From NCBI GenBank assembly GCA_902528515.1, contig CABZTD010000001.1:165433-229432 (forward strand): DNA of 64,000 nt. Reading direction: 5' to 3'. How positions within the stretch are numbered: position 1 is the first letter of the stretch; each line of letters opens with the position of its first letter. This document shows, one piece after another, positions 1 through 8,749 of the stretch. The notes below the pieces were generated by a model that ran no database searches, was not told the origin of the DNA, and saw nothing but the letters and a program-made list of their open reading frames with translations. The stretch comes from K189A clade bacterium (GTDB lineage Bacteria > Pseudomonadota > Gammaproteobacteria > Pseudomonadales > Azotimanducaceae). A program made the translations under genes and the position numbers.

Positions 1-14
1 TGAACCTATGATGT

Positions 15-521
15 TTATTCTGGCAGAATTACTGTGTCTATTAAGTGCACCACGCCGTTTCCAGCCATTAGATCAGCACCGATGACGGTTGCTCCTCCAA
101 TAGTCACGTTACCGTAGGATGCCTCTACCGGGTATGTTCCATTGAGAGTCTCCACTTCTTTTAGCGTGACGACAGTCTCCGCTCTGGCTTTGCCAGCAAT
201 TACGTGCGCTTTGAGTACTCCCGCCAGAGCTTCGGGGTCGGCTAACAAGCTCTCTAATGCACCCTCAGGCAGTTTCGCAAATGCCTCATTGGTAGGAGCT
301 AAAACGGTGAAGGGCCCAGCCCCTGATAAAACGTCAACCAACCCTGCAGCCTTTACTGCGGTCACAAGGGTAGAGGTTGCTTCGGCGCCTACTGCCAACT
401 CCACTACGGTTTTAGGCGTCATTTCGCCTTTCTCGTGATGGCCAGCATTAGCGAGAGAATTAAAAGTCAGTGCGCTAAAGAACGCTAAAAGCGTTGATAG
501 AACTAAGAACATTTTTCGCAT
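15..521 (-). CDS. Secreted fasciclin (FAS1) domain protein
   Basis: A 168-residue protein with an N-terminal signal peptide (about residues 1-26, ending ANAG after a hydrophobic core) followed by one FAS1 domain (about 37-167). The FAS1 hallmarks are visible: the 'FTVLAPTNEAF' segment near residue 70 and the closing 'GNGVVHLIDTVILP' segment. FAS1 domains act as extracellular or periplasmic adhesion or ligand-binding modules; the ligand here is unknown. The gene stands alone: the next 800 bases upstream hold no clear gene. The start is the ATG directly before the signal peptide. The family assignment is firm; the physiological role is not known. Confidence 0.9.
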   Translation of the reverse strand: MRKMFLVLSTLLAFFSALTFNSLANAGHHEKGEMTPKTVVELAVGAEATSTLVTAVKAAGLVDVLSGAGPFTVLAPTNEAFAKLPEGALESLLADPEALAGVLKAHVIAGKARAETVVTLKEVETLNGTYPVEASYGNVTIGGATVIGADLMAGNGVVHLIDTVILPE

Positions 522-1343
522 GATTGAACTCCGATTTAGGGTTCTCTATTGAGGAAGCCAACCAATGAAAGTTTCGTTGGGTCTTAGTGTGCTAATGATG
601 AATGTCACGTTACTAACTGAGACTTCTTTGCGACCATCAAGAGCGAGCTCTCGAGCGTAAGAAATCTAGCGAATTAGAGTCCCTAGGACCGTCTTCGGAA
701 CGAACACTGCGTGAGAATTCCAGTCGCTCAGAGATTGAGAATTATTCGTGTAAGTTATTCTTGGAGGCCCTAGTGCCCTTAAAGATCAAAGGCGAAAGGA
801 CAAAAAGAAGGGGAAGGAAAAAGAACCCTGCCTTGCTACTGATTTTGAAAATCATGTAGCAGCAATACAGCACCAAAACGGTGATCAATACATTTCTAAC
901 TAGGATCATTGGGATACTCTATCAAAAACATCTTCTTGAGCAGTGAATTAGTAATGTTAGGCAAGCTGGGCTGGCTGAGTTTTCTCATCGGTATGATTGG
1001 AATTTATTTACAACGGAGACTTTGCCTCCGTCAAACCACAGTGGATTGGAAACGCTATACTTCCAGTGCTTTATGGGTACTTTATCAGATGGATTATTGC
1101 CCCTCCTTTAAACGATTTTTTAGAGCAGCAGCGGCCTTAGATTGCTGCACAACCCCCAAAACCCTCAAAATTTCCGACCAAACCTATATATTAACCTAAG
1201 GGGGCGTGGTGGCCTGCCTCCCCCTTCACCGTGACTCGCTACATTCTGACGTTCTAATGGGCTGATACAGGCTCGTAATTGATTGACTTAAATACGGTTG
1301 CAAATATGGGTTCGACTCCTATCAATCTTCTGAAAGTTAGCGA
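522..1343. other. Long, mostly non-coding stretch with possible gene remnants
   Basis: About 820 bases without a convincing intact gene. A lysine-rich open frame without an ATG runs over roughly 752-903. A possibly frameshifted small membrane ORF lies at 946-1140, and a tRNA T-arm-like sequence at 1306-1322 (both described separately). The base composition is more AT-rich than in the housekeeping blocks further right. No promoter or terminator is confidently seen. Confidence 0.5.
946..1140 (+). pseudogene. Possible broken small membrane protein gene
   Basis: Two adjoining frames read like one small membrane protein. From about 954 one frame gives a start Met followed by a hydrophobic stretch (LGWLSFLIGMIG). 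From 997 the next frame gives a 47-residue peptide with a plausible transmembrane segment (WIGNAILPVLYGYFIRWI) and a hydrophilic tail ending FLEQQRP before TAG at 1138-1140. A +1 shift near 1000 would join them. No family is recognised. It could be a decayed gene, a real short ORF with a TTG start, or chance. Confidence 0.25.
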
Positions 1344-1805
1344 TCACTTTCTCCTCCAATTCCACGGCGCCACAGGATTTTCCTCAGCCCACAGACCACG
1401 CTTATTCTTCTGAGCATCTTCCTGACATTGTTCATAGTCGCTCGCTCTGCTTGCGTAACGCTCATACCACCAGGCGTGGCCGTCACAGAACATCTTAAGA
1501 TTCACTTCATCGCCATCAGCGGTGTAAATAATAGCTACTTTTCTACCGAATCTATCGACGTCTATTGTTTTGAGATAAAGCCTCCGTTTATCAAGCATGT
1601 TTGCCAGCGCCCCAGTAGCACTATCGCCGTAAGGCTGGTCTCTTTCCGGAGTATCTATGCCCCAAAGGCGAATGCGAATGTCTTGAGTGGACACTAATGT
1701 ATCGCCATCTGAGATCCTCTTTATTTTTAAAGCCGTAACATCAATCTCTCTATAGGCATCAGCCATAAGGACCAGTGTAATTAGCAAGAGCCATCTATAT
1801 TTCAT
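1344..1805 (-). CDS. Secreted thermonuclease-like (SNase) protein
   Basis: A 153-residue protein with a hydrophobic N-terminus (about 1-18) that looks like an export signal, then one staphylococcal-nuclease-like OB-fold domain. The motif 'IRLWGIDTPERDQPYG' (about 45-60) and 'DRFGRKVA' (about 84-91) supply the Arg, Glu and Arg that correspond to the catalytic R35/E43/R87 of staphylococcal nuclease. 'DGDTL' is the usual calcium-site Asp region. It probably cleaves DNA or RNA in the periplasm or outside the cell. It is monocistronic. Catalytic residues look intact; the substrate is inferred from the family. Confidence 0.85.
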   Translation of the reverse strand: MKYRWLLLITLVLMADAYREIDVTALKIKRISDGDTLVSTQDIRIRLWGIDTPERDQPYGDSATGALANMLDKRRLYLKTIDVDRFGRKVAIIYTADGDEVNLKMFCDGHAWWYERYASRASDYEQCQEDAQKNKRGLWAEENPVAPWNWRRK

Positions 1806-2126
1806 CTTGATTTCCGGAAGGATAATTATTCGGCAAACAAATTGCTCGTATGGCGCTTTTGAAAAGCAATATAGTGACTCAGGGACAGCAATGGTTATTA
1901 CCTAATCTGGTTTATACCAAAAAGCTGCACAACTTCTGCGCCAGCGCGTATATACAAAAGGTGAGGGATATGGGCACCTGCCTCCCCCTCAAAGCCAAAA
2001 AGCTGCGACTTTGGCTACAAGCTTTAAATAGACAAAAGAGATGTTGCCTGAGAGTTTCCGCAGATCGAGGACGTGGGTAGGATCTTTACTCGAAGGATGA
2101 CAAGGCTTTGACTCGAATAAAAAGGT
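1806..2126. other. Intergenic stretch upstream of the nuclease gene
   Basis: About 320 bases between the nuclease start and the end of tRNA-Asn. A 76-codon open frame (1850-2080, plus strand) is rich in Lys/Cys/Leu with no recognisable domain, and I do not call it a gene. The 12-mer CCAAAAAGCTGC occurs twice (near 1918 and 1998). The leftward promoter of the nuclease gene should lie near 1806-1900, but no clear -35/-10 pair stands out. Confidence 0.4.
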
Positions 2127-2202
2127 TGGCTCCGCCTGCTGGGCTCGAACCAGCGACCCAATGATTAACAGTCATTTGCTCTACCAACTGAGCTAAGGCG
2201 GA
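2127..2202 (-). tRNA. tRNA-Asn (anticodon GTT)
   Basis: The reverse complement folds as a complete tRNA of 76 nt: acceptor stem TCCGCCT/AGGCGGA, D-arm AGCTCAGTTGGTAGAGC, anticodon loop CTGTTAA with GTT, T-arm loop GGTTCGAGCC, discriminator G and an encoded CCA. The anticodon GTT reads AAC/AAU (Asn). A short T-run follows directly after the CCA on the transcribed strand (2119-2125 region). Confidence 0.97.
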
Positions 2203-2314
2203 GTAGTCGTGGGGTTTTGACTAATCCCCGCGATGGCCGCATTTTAATCTGTGACCGCCCAAATGCAACACTCTGTGGATTGGAGTTCAGGGCTCTTAAG
2301 TCCCGTGCTTGTAT

Positions 2315-2866
2315 TCAATCCTGGCGACGGAAATATCGCTGAATTTGCCGCTTGTTTCCGTCCGCCCGAATATCCAACGTCACCTGCAGACGATTGGGCG
2401 CCAGAAGCCGATACCGCTCGACTACGTCAATGTCATTTGTCTTTGAAGCGACGACCAGCACGTCCTCTTCCCAACCTGCCTGAACCTCCCAAATACCACG
2501 CTCGCGTTTGCCCCAACTCACATCGCGATACACCCCGGGCTCGTGTTTCACGCCCATTGAGTCCTGGGATAACTCAATAGTAATTCGCTGCGCCTCAAGT
2601 ACCTGAAAATCATAGACGACAAAGGCGAGTCCAGAGCCTCGACGAATGCGCTGAATCTCTGCCCGAGCAGATAAACGATCATCGCCCCGCTGAGTGTGGA
2701 GTCTCATCGCAGTGTTCACATCATCGGATGCCTCGGTATCAATCGCCCAGGCACCCGAGAGTGGTACGCTGCGAATCGGTGAGGATTCAAGCTGTAAGCC
2801 GCTACAGGCCCCTAGCTGCAGGGTAAAAATAACGACCAAAGACCCTAACCAAGCCGGTGTGCTCAT
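2315..2866 (-). CDS. Hypothetical lipoprotein
   Basis: A 183-residue protein beginning with a lipoprotein signal: hydrophobic core and lipobox 'LGAC' with Cys at about residue 21, so it is probably lipid-anchored after signal peptidase II cleavage. The mature part is mostly beta-strand-like, with repeated polar/hydrophobic alternation and a basic end (RQIQRYFRRQD). I do not recognise a named family. It lies 10 bases downstream of the nitronate monooxygenase-like gene on the same strand and may be co-transcribed with it. Residue +2 is Ser, which would favour outer-membrane sorting by Lol rules. Confidence 0.75.
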   Translation of the reverse strand: MSTPAWLGSLVVIFTLQLGACSGLQLESSPIRSVPLSGAWAIDTEASDDVNTAMRLHTQRGDDRLSARAEIQRIRRGSGLAFVVYDFQVLEAQRITIELSQDSMGVKHEPGVYRDVSWGKRERGIWEVQAGWEEDVLVVASKTNDIDVVERYRLLAPNRLQVTLDIRADGNKRQIQRYFRRQD

Positions 2867-2876
2867 AATCAGATGC

Positions 2877-3989
2877 CTACCGACTTAAATACTGTTGTTG
2901 AGTGTGCAATGCTTCCACGGTCTCGTCGATAAGCTCCTGCATAATTTGCGCGACAGGCTTTACGTCGTCGAAGTACGCAATGGACTGTCCAGCGCCTGAG
3001 TGAATCAATGGCTTGATACTATGCTCTTCGATCGCTTCCAAAAGGTCGCCGACCAGTACGTCTTGATAGGGCATTTTCAGGGGAGTAGGTGCATCTTCCG
3101 CCTCCCAGGCCTGACTCCATCCCGTACGCACTTGCCGAAATGGTTTGCCGCTTTCAGATCGGGTGATTACGGTATCAGCACTACCCGCTAGAATCAGTTT
3201 ATCGCGGTTAACAGGATGCATATCGCGTTGGTGTTCCTTAGACAAAAGCCAAGCTGTACCCAACCAAACACCCTGCGCGCCCATGGTCAACGCCGCAGCA
3301 ATGTGCCTGCCTGTCGCTACACCGCCGGCGGCAAGTACTGGAATGTCTCCCGCGGCGTCTACGATTTGGGGAACCAGGGAATATGTGCCAATTGGGCCCG
3401 TATGTGCGCCTGCATCGTAGCCTTGAGCGACGATAATCTCGACGCCAGCGGCAACTACCCTAGGTACGTGATCAGGGCTGCCGATCAAAGCTAGCGTGGT
3501 CTTGCCTCGATCCTTGGCCTCGGCGACCACGTCTGGAGGTGCACCGATACCGCAGGCGAGCATTTCGACATCGCTATCCATAATTGCCTGTAGTTGAGCC
3601 TGTTCGATTTCCTTTGAGCGAATAAAGCGCGTACGCATGCCAGGCTTGCTCGCCCTGGGCACTGCAAAGCGATCAATCAACTGCGCCACAAATTCTCTAT
3701 GTTTCGCTGGGATCTTTGCTTCGATCGCCTCTCGCGAGTTGTGCTCAGGCATGCCAGGCGGCAGCACAAGATCGACACCGAACGGACGGTTTCCAACAAG
3801 ACTACGGATCTGAGCCAACTCTTGCGTAATTTCTTCAGGGAAACGTCGAGTAGCACCATAAACACCGAATCCACCGGCTTTGGTAATAGCTGCTACGACT
3901 TCAACATCGTGGGCAAAACCAAAGATCGGACTATCGATATCGAAGCGGTCACAAATTGGGCTCCAGAGTACGCTCACGCTTGCCTCCAA
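2877..3989 (-). CDS. Nitronate monooxygenase-family flavin oxidoreductase
   Basis: A 370-residue TIM-barrel FMN enzyme of the 2-nitropropane dioxygenase/nitronate monooxygenase (or FabK-like) group. The FMN and phosphate-binding signatures are present: 'VEIIVAQGYDAGAHTG' (about 185-200) and 'IPVLAAGGVATGRHIAAAL' (about 217-235), followed by 'GAQGVWLGTAWL'. Family members oxidise alkyl nitronates, or act as NAD(P)H-dependent reductases; sequence alone does not settle which. It starts as the first gene of a leftward pair with the lipoprotein. The reading frame is intact and of usual length. Confidence 0.85.
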   Translation of the reverse strand: MEASVSVLWSPICDRFDIDSPIFGFAHDVEVVAAITKAGGFGVYGATRRFPEEITQELAQIRSLVGNRPFGVDLVLPPGMPEHNSREAIEAKIPAKHREFVAQLIDRFAVPRASKPGMRTRFIRSKEIEQAQLQAIMDSDVEMLACGIGAPPDVVAEAKDRGKTTLALIGSPDHVPRVVAAGVEIIVAQGYDAGAHTGPIGTYSLVPQIVDAAGDIPVLAAGGVATGRHIAAALTMGAQGVWLGTAWLLSKEHQRDMHPVNRDKLILAGSADTVITRSESGKPFRQVRTGWSQAWEAEDAPTPLKMPYQDVLVGDLLEAIEEHSIKPLIHSGAGQSIAYFDDVKPVAQIMQELIDETVEALHTQQQYLSR

Positions 3990-4605
3990 AATGACTGGTG
4001 TTTATCTAAAACCATTATTACTGGCCCTAAAATGACTGACAAACAAGGGCTAGTCGATAGCCCTTGGGCGTTTTTACTCGAATGCGAGCCTGACTGCGTT
4101 TCACTATGCTTGGTCGAATACCCTTAGTTCTTGCAACTCCTCTAACCAACAAAACGGGCCCAATTGGTCGCGGTGTCGAGTGATGGCCTCTACCAAAGCC
4201 ACACCCACCACGAACAAGACCGCAGCAAGCCAGTGAGCGCTGGCAGAGGTCAAATCTTCCTACTGCTTCTGACTCCTAACCCGAGCCTGAGCCCGCTGGC
4301 TGGCGCCTTCGGCAACGAAACTAAGTGAGACAGTACTGTTGTGGGATATTTTGTTGGTTAGCACGAGGCTAACGGCCAATAACGACATGCTGCGGGTAGC
4401 TGGCACCTCAATATTCGCCTTACTTTTCCCTCAAACGTCACTTTTTGCTTGTCTTAGGAAGAAGCATCAGCGTGCGGTACAGGGCATCGTCATTTCAAGA
4501 TATCTGGCCGCTGAGTTGTGCAGATCGGCAATTACGTCCGGCCAAAAATTATCCATCTAGCATTGACCTATAGGTGCGGCGAGTAAACACCCGTATCGAT
4601 GCAGG
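3990..4605. other. 616-base intergenic region
   Basis: No convincing protein gene. A 73-codon open frame at 4339-4560 (plus strand) has no recognised features and is not called. A strong plus-strand terminator-like hairpin sits at 4044-4075 without any plus-strand gene before it. A 6-bp inverted repeat (GTTAGC...GCTAAC) is at 4357-4373. The leftward promoter of the nitronate monooxygenase-like gene must lie in the first part. Confidence 0.45.
4044..4075 (+). terminator. Terminator-like hairpin with no gene upstream
   Basis: A perfect 9-bp stem (CAAGGGCTA at 4044-4052 and TAGCCCTTG at 4058-4066) with a 5-base loop is followed by GGCG and TTTTT (4071-4075). Read on the plus strand it resembles a Rho-independent terminator, except for the 4-base gap before the T-run. 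The nearest plus-strand gene to the left is absent, so it may end a small RNA or an antisense transcript of the 2877-3989 gene. Confidence 0.5.
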
Positions 4606-4944
4606 TTACGTATCCAATTTTGATTGGCTCTTTTCGTCAGCAGCGTCAACCGATGAGGGCCGTTGACTCTGCGGTGCGCCTACTGCGCTCTCAGCAGTTG
4701 CCAGAGATTTTTTAAGCTTGCGCAGCTGCAAGCGCAAGGGGAAGTGCCGCACCCAGCTATATGACCATCCCAGAAAGATTCCAAGTAGCAGTGACATCAG
4801 CAGCCACCAAAAGATACTTAGGGTGAACGGGGTCTGCCAGCGAACGAAGCTCAGTGCCACCTGTTGCTGGTTCACCGCCAATGCAGCAAACACAAACACG
4901 ATGAGTAGAAGACAGACAAAAAGGAGGGTTTTAAGCCAAGTCAA
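4606..4944 (-). CDS. lapA: LapA-domain inner-membrane protein
   Basis: A 112-residue protein with two transmembrane segments (about 5-25 and 42-65) and a basic, polar cytoplasmic tail, the layout of LapA/DUF1049. In E. coli LapA works with LapB to control LpxC turnover and thus LPS level. The sequence 'QQQVALSFVRWQTPFTLSIF' between the helices is typical of the family. It lies 27 bases downstream of ihfB, the same neighbour pattern as in Pseudomonas (rpsA-ihfB-lapA). No lapB follows here; the leftward flank is intergenic. Confidence 0.85.
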   Translation of the reverse strand: MTWLKTLLFVCLLLIVFVFAALAVNQQQVALSFVRWQTPFTLSIFWWLLMSLLLGIFLGWSYSWVRHFPLRLQLRKLKKSLATAESAVGAPQSQRPSSVDAADEKSQSKLDT

Positions 4945-4971
4945 AACGGGATCTGGTGTTAAACACTATTA

Positions 4972-5313
4972 CTAGCCTTCTCTTTCCGCTTGGCTATGCT
5001 CCAAAGCGTCATTGACGCGATCACGCAGTTCCTTTCCGGGTTTGAAGTGGGGAACATGTTTTCCTGATAAGCCTACTGACTCGCCGGTTTTGGGATTACG
5101 GCCGATTCGCGGCGCACGGTAATGAAGCGAGAAGCTGCCAAAACCGCGCACCTCAATACGACCGCCAGATGCAAGGGTGCTTGACATTTGTTCGAGCATG
5201 GTCCTAACCGCCAATTCGACGTCTTTAGTGGTTAACTGTAGGCCACTGCCCTTTGCCTGAGCGTTGACCATACGGTCAATCAACTCGGACTTTGTCATGC
5301 TAGAACTCGACAT
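4972..5313 (-). CDS. ihfB: Integration host factor subunit beta
   Basis: A 113-residue HU/IHF-family DNA-bending protein. It has the beta-arm sequence '[20 protein letters not shown]' with the intercalating proline region and the IHF-beta start '[10 protein letters not shown]', preceded here by five extra residues (MSSSS). Translation may begin at 5313 or at the second Met (5298). As a heterodimer with IHF-alpha it bends DNA at specific sites. It is located directly behind rpsA as in most Gammaproteobacteria. The C-terminal tail (about residues 100-113) is slightly longer and more charged than in E. coli. Confidence 0.96.
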   Translation of the reverse strand: MSSSSMTKSELIDRMVNAQAKGSGLQLTTKDVELAVRTMLEQMSSTLASGGRIEVRGFGSFSLHYRAPRIGRNPKTGESVGLSGKHVPHFKPGKELRDRVNDALEHSQAEREG

Positions 5314-5365
5314 CGATGAACTTTTCTAGTCAGAAAATCCGATTCGCCGCACACCCGAGCACAGT

Positions 5366-7051
5366 CTAGTTGTCTTCCGGCTTGTTCAACTGAGCCTTGA
5401 TCAGATCACCCAAGGTTGCAGGGCCGCCGCGATCGCTTTCCTGCCTCTGGTGCTCTTTCACTGCCTGACGTTCTTCTTCAATGTCCTTTGCCTTGATCGA
5501 TAGACCGATGGTTCGATTTTTCCGATCCATATTGACGATCTTCACTTCTAGTTCTTCGCCCTCTTTCAGCGAATTGCGTGCATCTTCTACGCGATCAATG
5601 CTGATTTCAGACGCTTTGAGTATGCCGGTGACGTCTTCGACCAGCTCAATAACTGCCTCTTTCGGCTCTACCTCAAGCACCTTACCCACGACGATATCGC
5701 CACGATCATGCTCTGCGGCATAGTCCGAGAAGGGGTCTTTTTCCATCTGCTTTATACCCAGCGAAATACGCTCACGCTCAGGATCCACAGATAAGATTAT
5801 TGTTTCGATTTGCTCTCCCTTGGAATAGCGGCGCACCGCGGTTTCGCCCGATTCGTTCCAAGAAATGTCGGACAGGTGAACGAGACCATCAATGCCGCCT
5901 TCCAGGCCGATGAAAATACCAAAATCGGTAATGGACTTGATGGTACCGGTGACAGTGTCGCTCTTGGCGTGAGCTACGCTGAACGATTCCCAAGGATTAG
6001 GTCGACACTGCTTGATACCTAGGGATATGCGGCGGCGCTCCTGATCGATGTCGAGCACCATGACTTCGGCCTCGTCACCCACAGAAACTACCTTAGACGG
6101 ATGGATGTTCTTGTTCGTCCAATCCATTTCGGACACATGCACAAGGCCTTCCACACCCTCCTCGATTTCGGCAAAGCAGCCATAATCAGTAAGGTTCGTC
6201 ACGGTCGCCATGACCCTCGCTCCCTCCGGGTAACGGCGAACAATATCTGCCCACGGGTCATCACCCAGTTGCTTTATGCCAAGGCTCACGCGGTTCTTTT
6301 CGCGGTCGAACTTCAAAATGCGAACGTCGACTTCGTCTCCAACATTGACCATCTCGCTAGGATGACGTATCCGCTTCCACGCCATATCGGTGATATGCAA
6401 TAGGCCGTCAACGCCACCGAGGTCCACGAAAGCACCGTAGTCTGTCAAATTCTTGACGATACCCTTAACGTCTTGACCCTCTTGCATAGATGCAAGTAAT
6501 TCTTCCCGCTCATGGCTGTTCTCCTCCTCCAGCACAGCTCGGCGCGACACAACGACGTTGTTGCGTTTTTGGTCAAGCTTTATGACTTTAAATTCTAGTG
6601 GTTTTCCCTCTAGGTGAGCGGTTTCGCGCAGTGGACGTATGTCTACTAGCGAGCCTGGCAAAAACGCGCGTATATCGCTAACGTCAACCGTGAAGCCGCC
6701 TTTCACCTTTCCGTTGATAATGCCAATGACCACTTCGCCCTGTTCGCTGGCTTCTTCCAGCTTCTCCCAGCTCTCAGCACGGCGCGCTTTTTCCCGGGAT
6801 AAGCGTGTTTCACCGAAGCCGTCGTCTACCACTTCCATGGCGACCTTAACCTGATCACCAACGCTCAGTGTGCAAACGCCTTCTTCGTCGAGGAATTGAC
6901 TTTTAGGGATAACTCCTTCGGACTTTAGTCCGGCGTGAACAACAACCCAGTCATCGTCAATGTCTACCACCGTGCCGGTTACGATGGATCCAGGCGCCAT
7001 CTCGATGGTGTTTAGGCTTTCTTCAAAAAGGTCGGCAAATGATTCGCTCAT
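5366..7051 (-). CDS. rpsA: 30S ribosomal protein S1
   Basis: A 561-residue protein with six S1/OB RNA-binding repeats. Repeat hallmarks such as '[20 protein letters not shown]' and '[20 protein letters not shown]' recur about every 87 residues. S1 binds mRNA leaders on the small ribosomal subunit and is essential in Gram-negatives. Length and domain number equal the E. coli protein (557). It is preceded by cmk (171 bases away) and followed by ihfB, the conserved order. The gap before the start probably holds its own promoter and leader, which is often autoregulated in other bacteria. Confidence 0.98.
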   Translation of the reverse strand: MSESFADLFEESLNTIEMAPGSIVTGTVVDIDDDWVVVHAGLKSEGVIPKSQFLDEEGVCTLSVGDQVKVAMEVVDDGFGETRLSREKARRAESWEKLEEASEQGEVVIGIINGKVKGGFTVDVSDIRAFLPGSLVDIRPLRETAHLEGKPLEFKVIKLDQKRNNVVVSRRAVLEEENSHEREELLASMQEGQDVKGIVKNLTDYGAFVDLGGVDGLLHITDMAWKRIRHPSEMVNVGDEVDVRILKFDREKNRVSLGIKQLGDDPWADIVRRYPEGARVMATVTNLTDYGCFAEIEEGVEGLVHVSEMDWTNKNIHPSKVVSVGDEAEVMVLDIDQERRRISLGIKQCRPNPWESFSVAHAKSDTVTGTIKSITDFGIFIGLEGGIDGLVHLSDISWNESGETAVRRYSKGEQIETIILSVDPERERISLGIKQMEKDPFSDYAAEHDRGDIVVGKVLEVEPKEAVIELVEDVTGILKASEISIDRVEDARNSLKEGEELEVKIVNMDRKNRTIGLSIKAKDIEEERQAVKEHQRQESDRGGPATLGDLIKAQLNKPEDN

Positions 7052-7221
7052 AGTATTGGACGGCCGTGGAAGCTCATAGCGATCGCGTGAGCCTGCCAGA
7101 CGGCGGAACTCTCCGTTGGTTTGTTTCTGTTAATGCAGAGGTATTGATTCCTGTTCCGAATCGTCGCCCTTTGCTCATGGAGCCAGACGGCTGTCCTTAC
7201 GTCAACCGTCGCGACGTTCTT

Positions 7222-7899
7222 CTACCCAGTTATGCGGAGGATGTGCTCTATGACCGTGGCAACTACCGCGTCGATCGACATCTCGGAGCTGTCAATGATT
7301 AGAGCGTCTTCCGCAGGCCTGAGTGGCGCTACTGCACGTTCTCTATCCCGTGCATCACGCTCTTGGATTTGCTCGAGAAGGGCGGGAAACTTAACACTCA
7401 AACCTTTGTTTTTCAACTGATTATAGCGTCTTTCCGCGCGAGCCTCGGCGGAGGCGTCGAGAAAAATCTTTACCGGCGCGTCGGGAAATACGACGGTACC
7501 CATATCACGCCCATCGGCTACCAAACCTGGGGCCCTGCGAAACGCTTGTTGTAGGGTAAGAATCGCTTCACGTACCGGCGGAAGAGCTGCCACGATCGAG
7601 GCGGCGCTACCCGCATCTTCGGTACGAATAGCATCAGTTAAATCATCTCCATTAACCGTCACCGACCCTGCACCAAAAACGATTTGCAGCTCAGAGCAAA
7701 GTGCTGCGAGTGACACTGCATCGCGCAGTAAAACACCCTGCCTGAGGGCAACTACGGCAATGATGCGGTAGAGCGCACCACTATCGAGTAGGTGCCAGCC
7801 TCTTGCCTCTGCGATCGCGGCAGCCAGAGTGCCCTTGCCCGCACCGCCCGGACCATCAATTGTCACGACAGGTACTTTAAAAGACGAATCAGAATTCAC
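7222..7899 (-). CDS. cmk: Cytidylate kinase
   Basis: A 225-residue CMP/dCMP kinase. The P-loop 'GPGGAGKGT' is at about residues 16-24, '[13 protein letters not shown]' is the conserved substrate loop, and 'RYNQLKNKG' with '[13 protein letters not shown]' forms the lid region. It phosphorylates CMP and dCMP using ATP for nucleotide salvage and recycling. It begins 16 bases after the stop of tyrA. In Pseudomonas and relatives aroA, often fused to tyrA, occupies this junction; here aroA is absent. Confidence 0.97.
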   Translation of the reverse strand: MNSDSSFKVPVVTIDGPGGAGKGTLAAAIAEARGWHLLDSGALYRIIAVVALRQGVLLRDAVSLAALCSELQIVFGAGSVTVNGDDLTDAIRTEDAGSAASIVAALPPVREAILTLQQAFRRAPGLVADGRDMGTVVFPDAPVKIFLDASAEARAERRYNQLKNKGLSVKFPALLEQIQERDARDRERAVAPLRPAEDALIIDSSEMSIDAVVATVIEHILRITG

Positions 7900-7915
7900 C
7901 GATGCACTGTCCTCA

Positions 7916-8749
7916 CTAAAGCAGTTTTTGATCGGCAGCTTGGCGTTTCCGAGCAGCAGCTCGGATCAGAGCCAATCCGGTGGCTTCATCGCCCTGCTCT
8001 AGGGCTGCCACCAACGCCGCCAAATTTCGACTGTAGTCATCAAGGGCCTCACTCAAGGCCCCTCGATTTAGACGCATAATCCGCCACCACAGCTCAGGGT
8101 TGGCGGCAGCAATGCGCGTAAAATCTCGAAATCCGCCACCGGTCAGGGGCAGGTGTTCATTAGAGACTTGGGCCATGTAGGCAAAGGTCAACAGGTGTGG
8201 CAAATGACTTGTCGCTGCCAATGCAGCGTCATGATCCTGCGGACTCATGCGCACGATAGAGGCTCCAAGGGCCTGCCAAAATTTTGTGCAGGTCCGTTGG
8301 CTTTCAGCGGTCGTATGTTCTAGCGGTGTTATCACCACGGTGCAGGCGTCGAACAAGTTGGCATCCGCCGCCTGGGGTCCGCTTTTTTCGGAACCACTGA
8401 TCGGATGACACGGTAAAAACTGGCCCGGTACCGACTGCCTAGCCGCAATGGCCTCGACAATAGGGCCTTTGACGCTGCCGACATCAAAGATTGGAGCTGG
8501 GTGGTCGGCTAACTTCACTACCCAATCCGATACCAAGTCATTGGGTACACACAGGGCAATAAGATCGGCCTGCTCGGGTACAAAATTTGTAACGCGATCA
8601 ATCAGGCCATTTGCTAAGGCCCATTCTGCTGAGGCCGCATTCGCCTCTATGCCGACAATCTGTGCTGCAATCCCGCGTTCCTTCGCTGCTTTGCCGATGG
8701 AACCGCCAATGAGGCCAACGCCAACAATGGCGAGCGTCTGAAAGTTCAC
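7916..8749 (-). CDS. tyrA: Prephenate/cyclohexadienyl dehydrogenase
   Basis: A 277-residue TyrA. The NAD-binding Rossmann motif '[12 protein letters not shown]' is at about 8-19, and the substrate region '[12 protein letters not shown]' holds the catalytic His. It oxidatively decarboxylates prephenate (or arogenate) toward tyrosine. It overlaps the stop of hisC by 4 bases (ATGA-type junction), so it is translationally coupled in the aromatic operon. It is a stand-alone dehydrogenase: there is no chorismate mutase domain in front and no AroA domain behind, unlike the TyrA-AroA fusion of Pseudomonas. Confidence 0.95.
   Translation of the reverse strand: MNFQTLAIVGVGLIGGSIGKAAKERGIAAQIVGIEANAASAEWALANGLIDRVTNFVPEQADLIALCVPNDLVSDWVVKLADHPAPIFDVGSVKGPIVEAIAARQSVPGQFLPCHPISGSEKSGPQAADANLFDACTVVITPLEHTTAESQRTCTKFWQALGASIVRMSPQDHDAALAATSHLPHLLTFAYMAQVSNEHLPLTGGGFRDFTRIAAANPELWWRIMRLNRGALSEALDDYSRNLAALVAALEQGDEATGLALIRAAARKRQAADQKLL

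Noticed and set aside
1850..2080. 76-codon open frame on the plus strand
   Set aside because: Lys/Cys/Leu-rich with no recognisable features, and it overlaps the expected upstream region of the nuclease gene.
4339..4560. 73-codon open frame on the plus strand
   Set aside because: No start signal, no domain, odd composition; it lies in a non-coding stretch and is best explained as chance.
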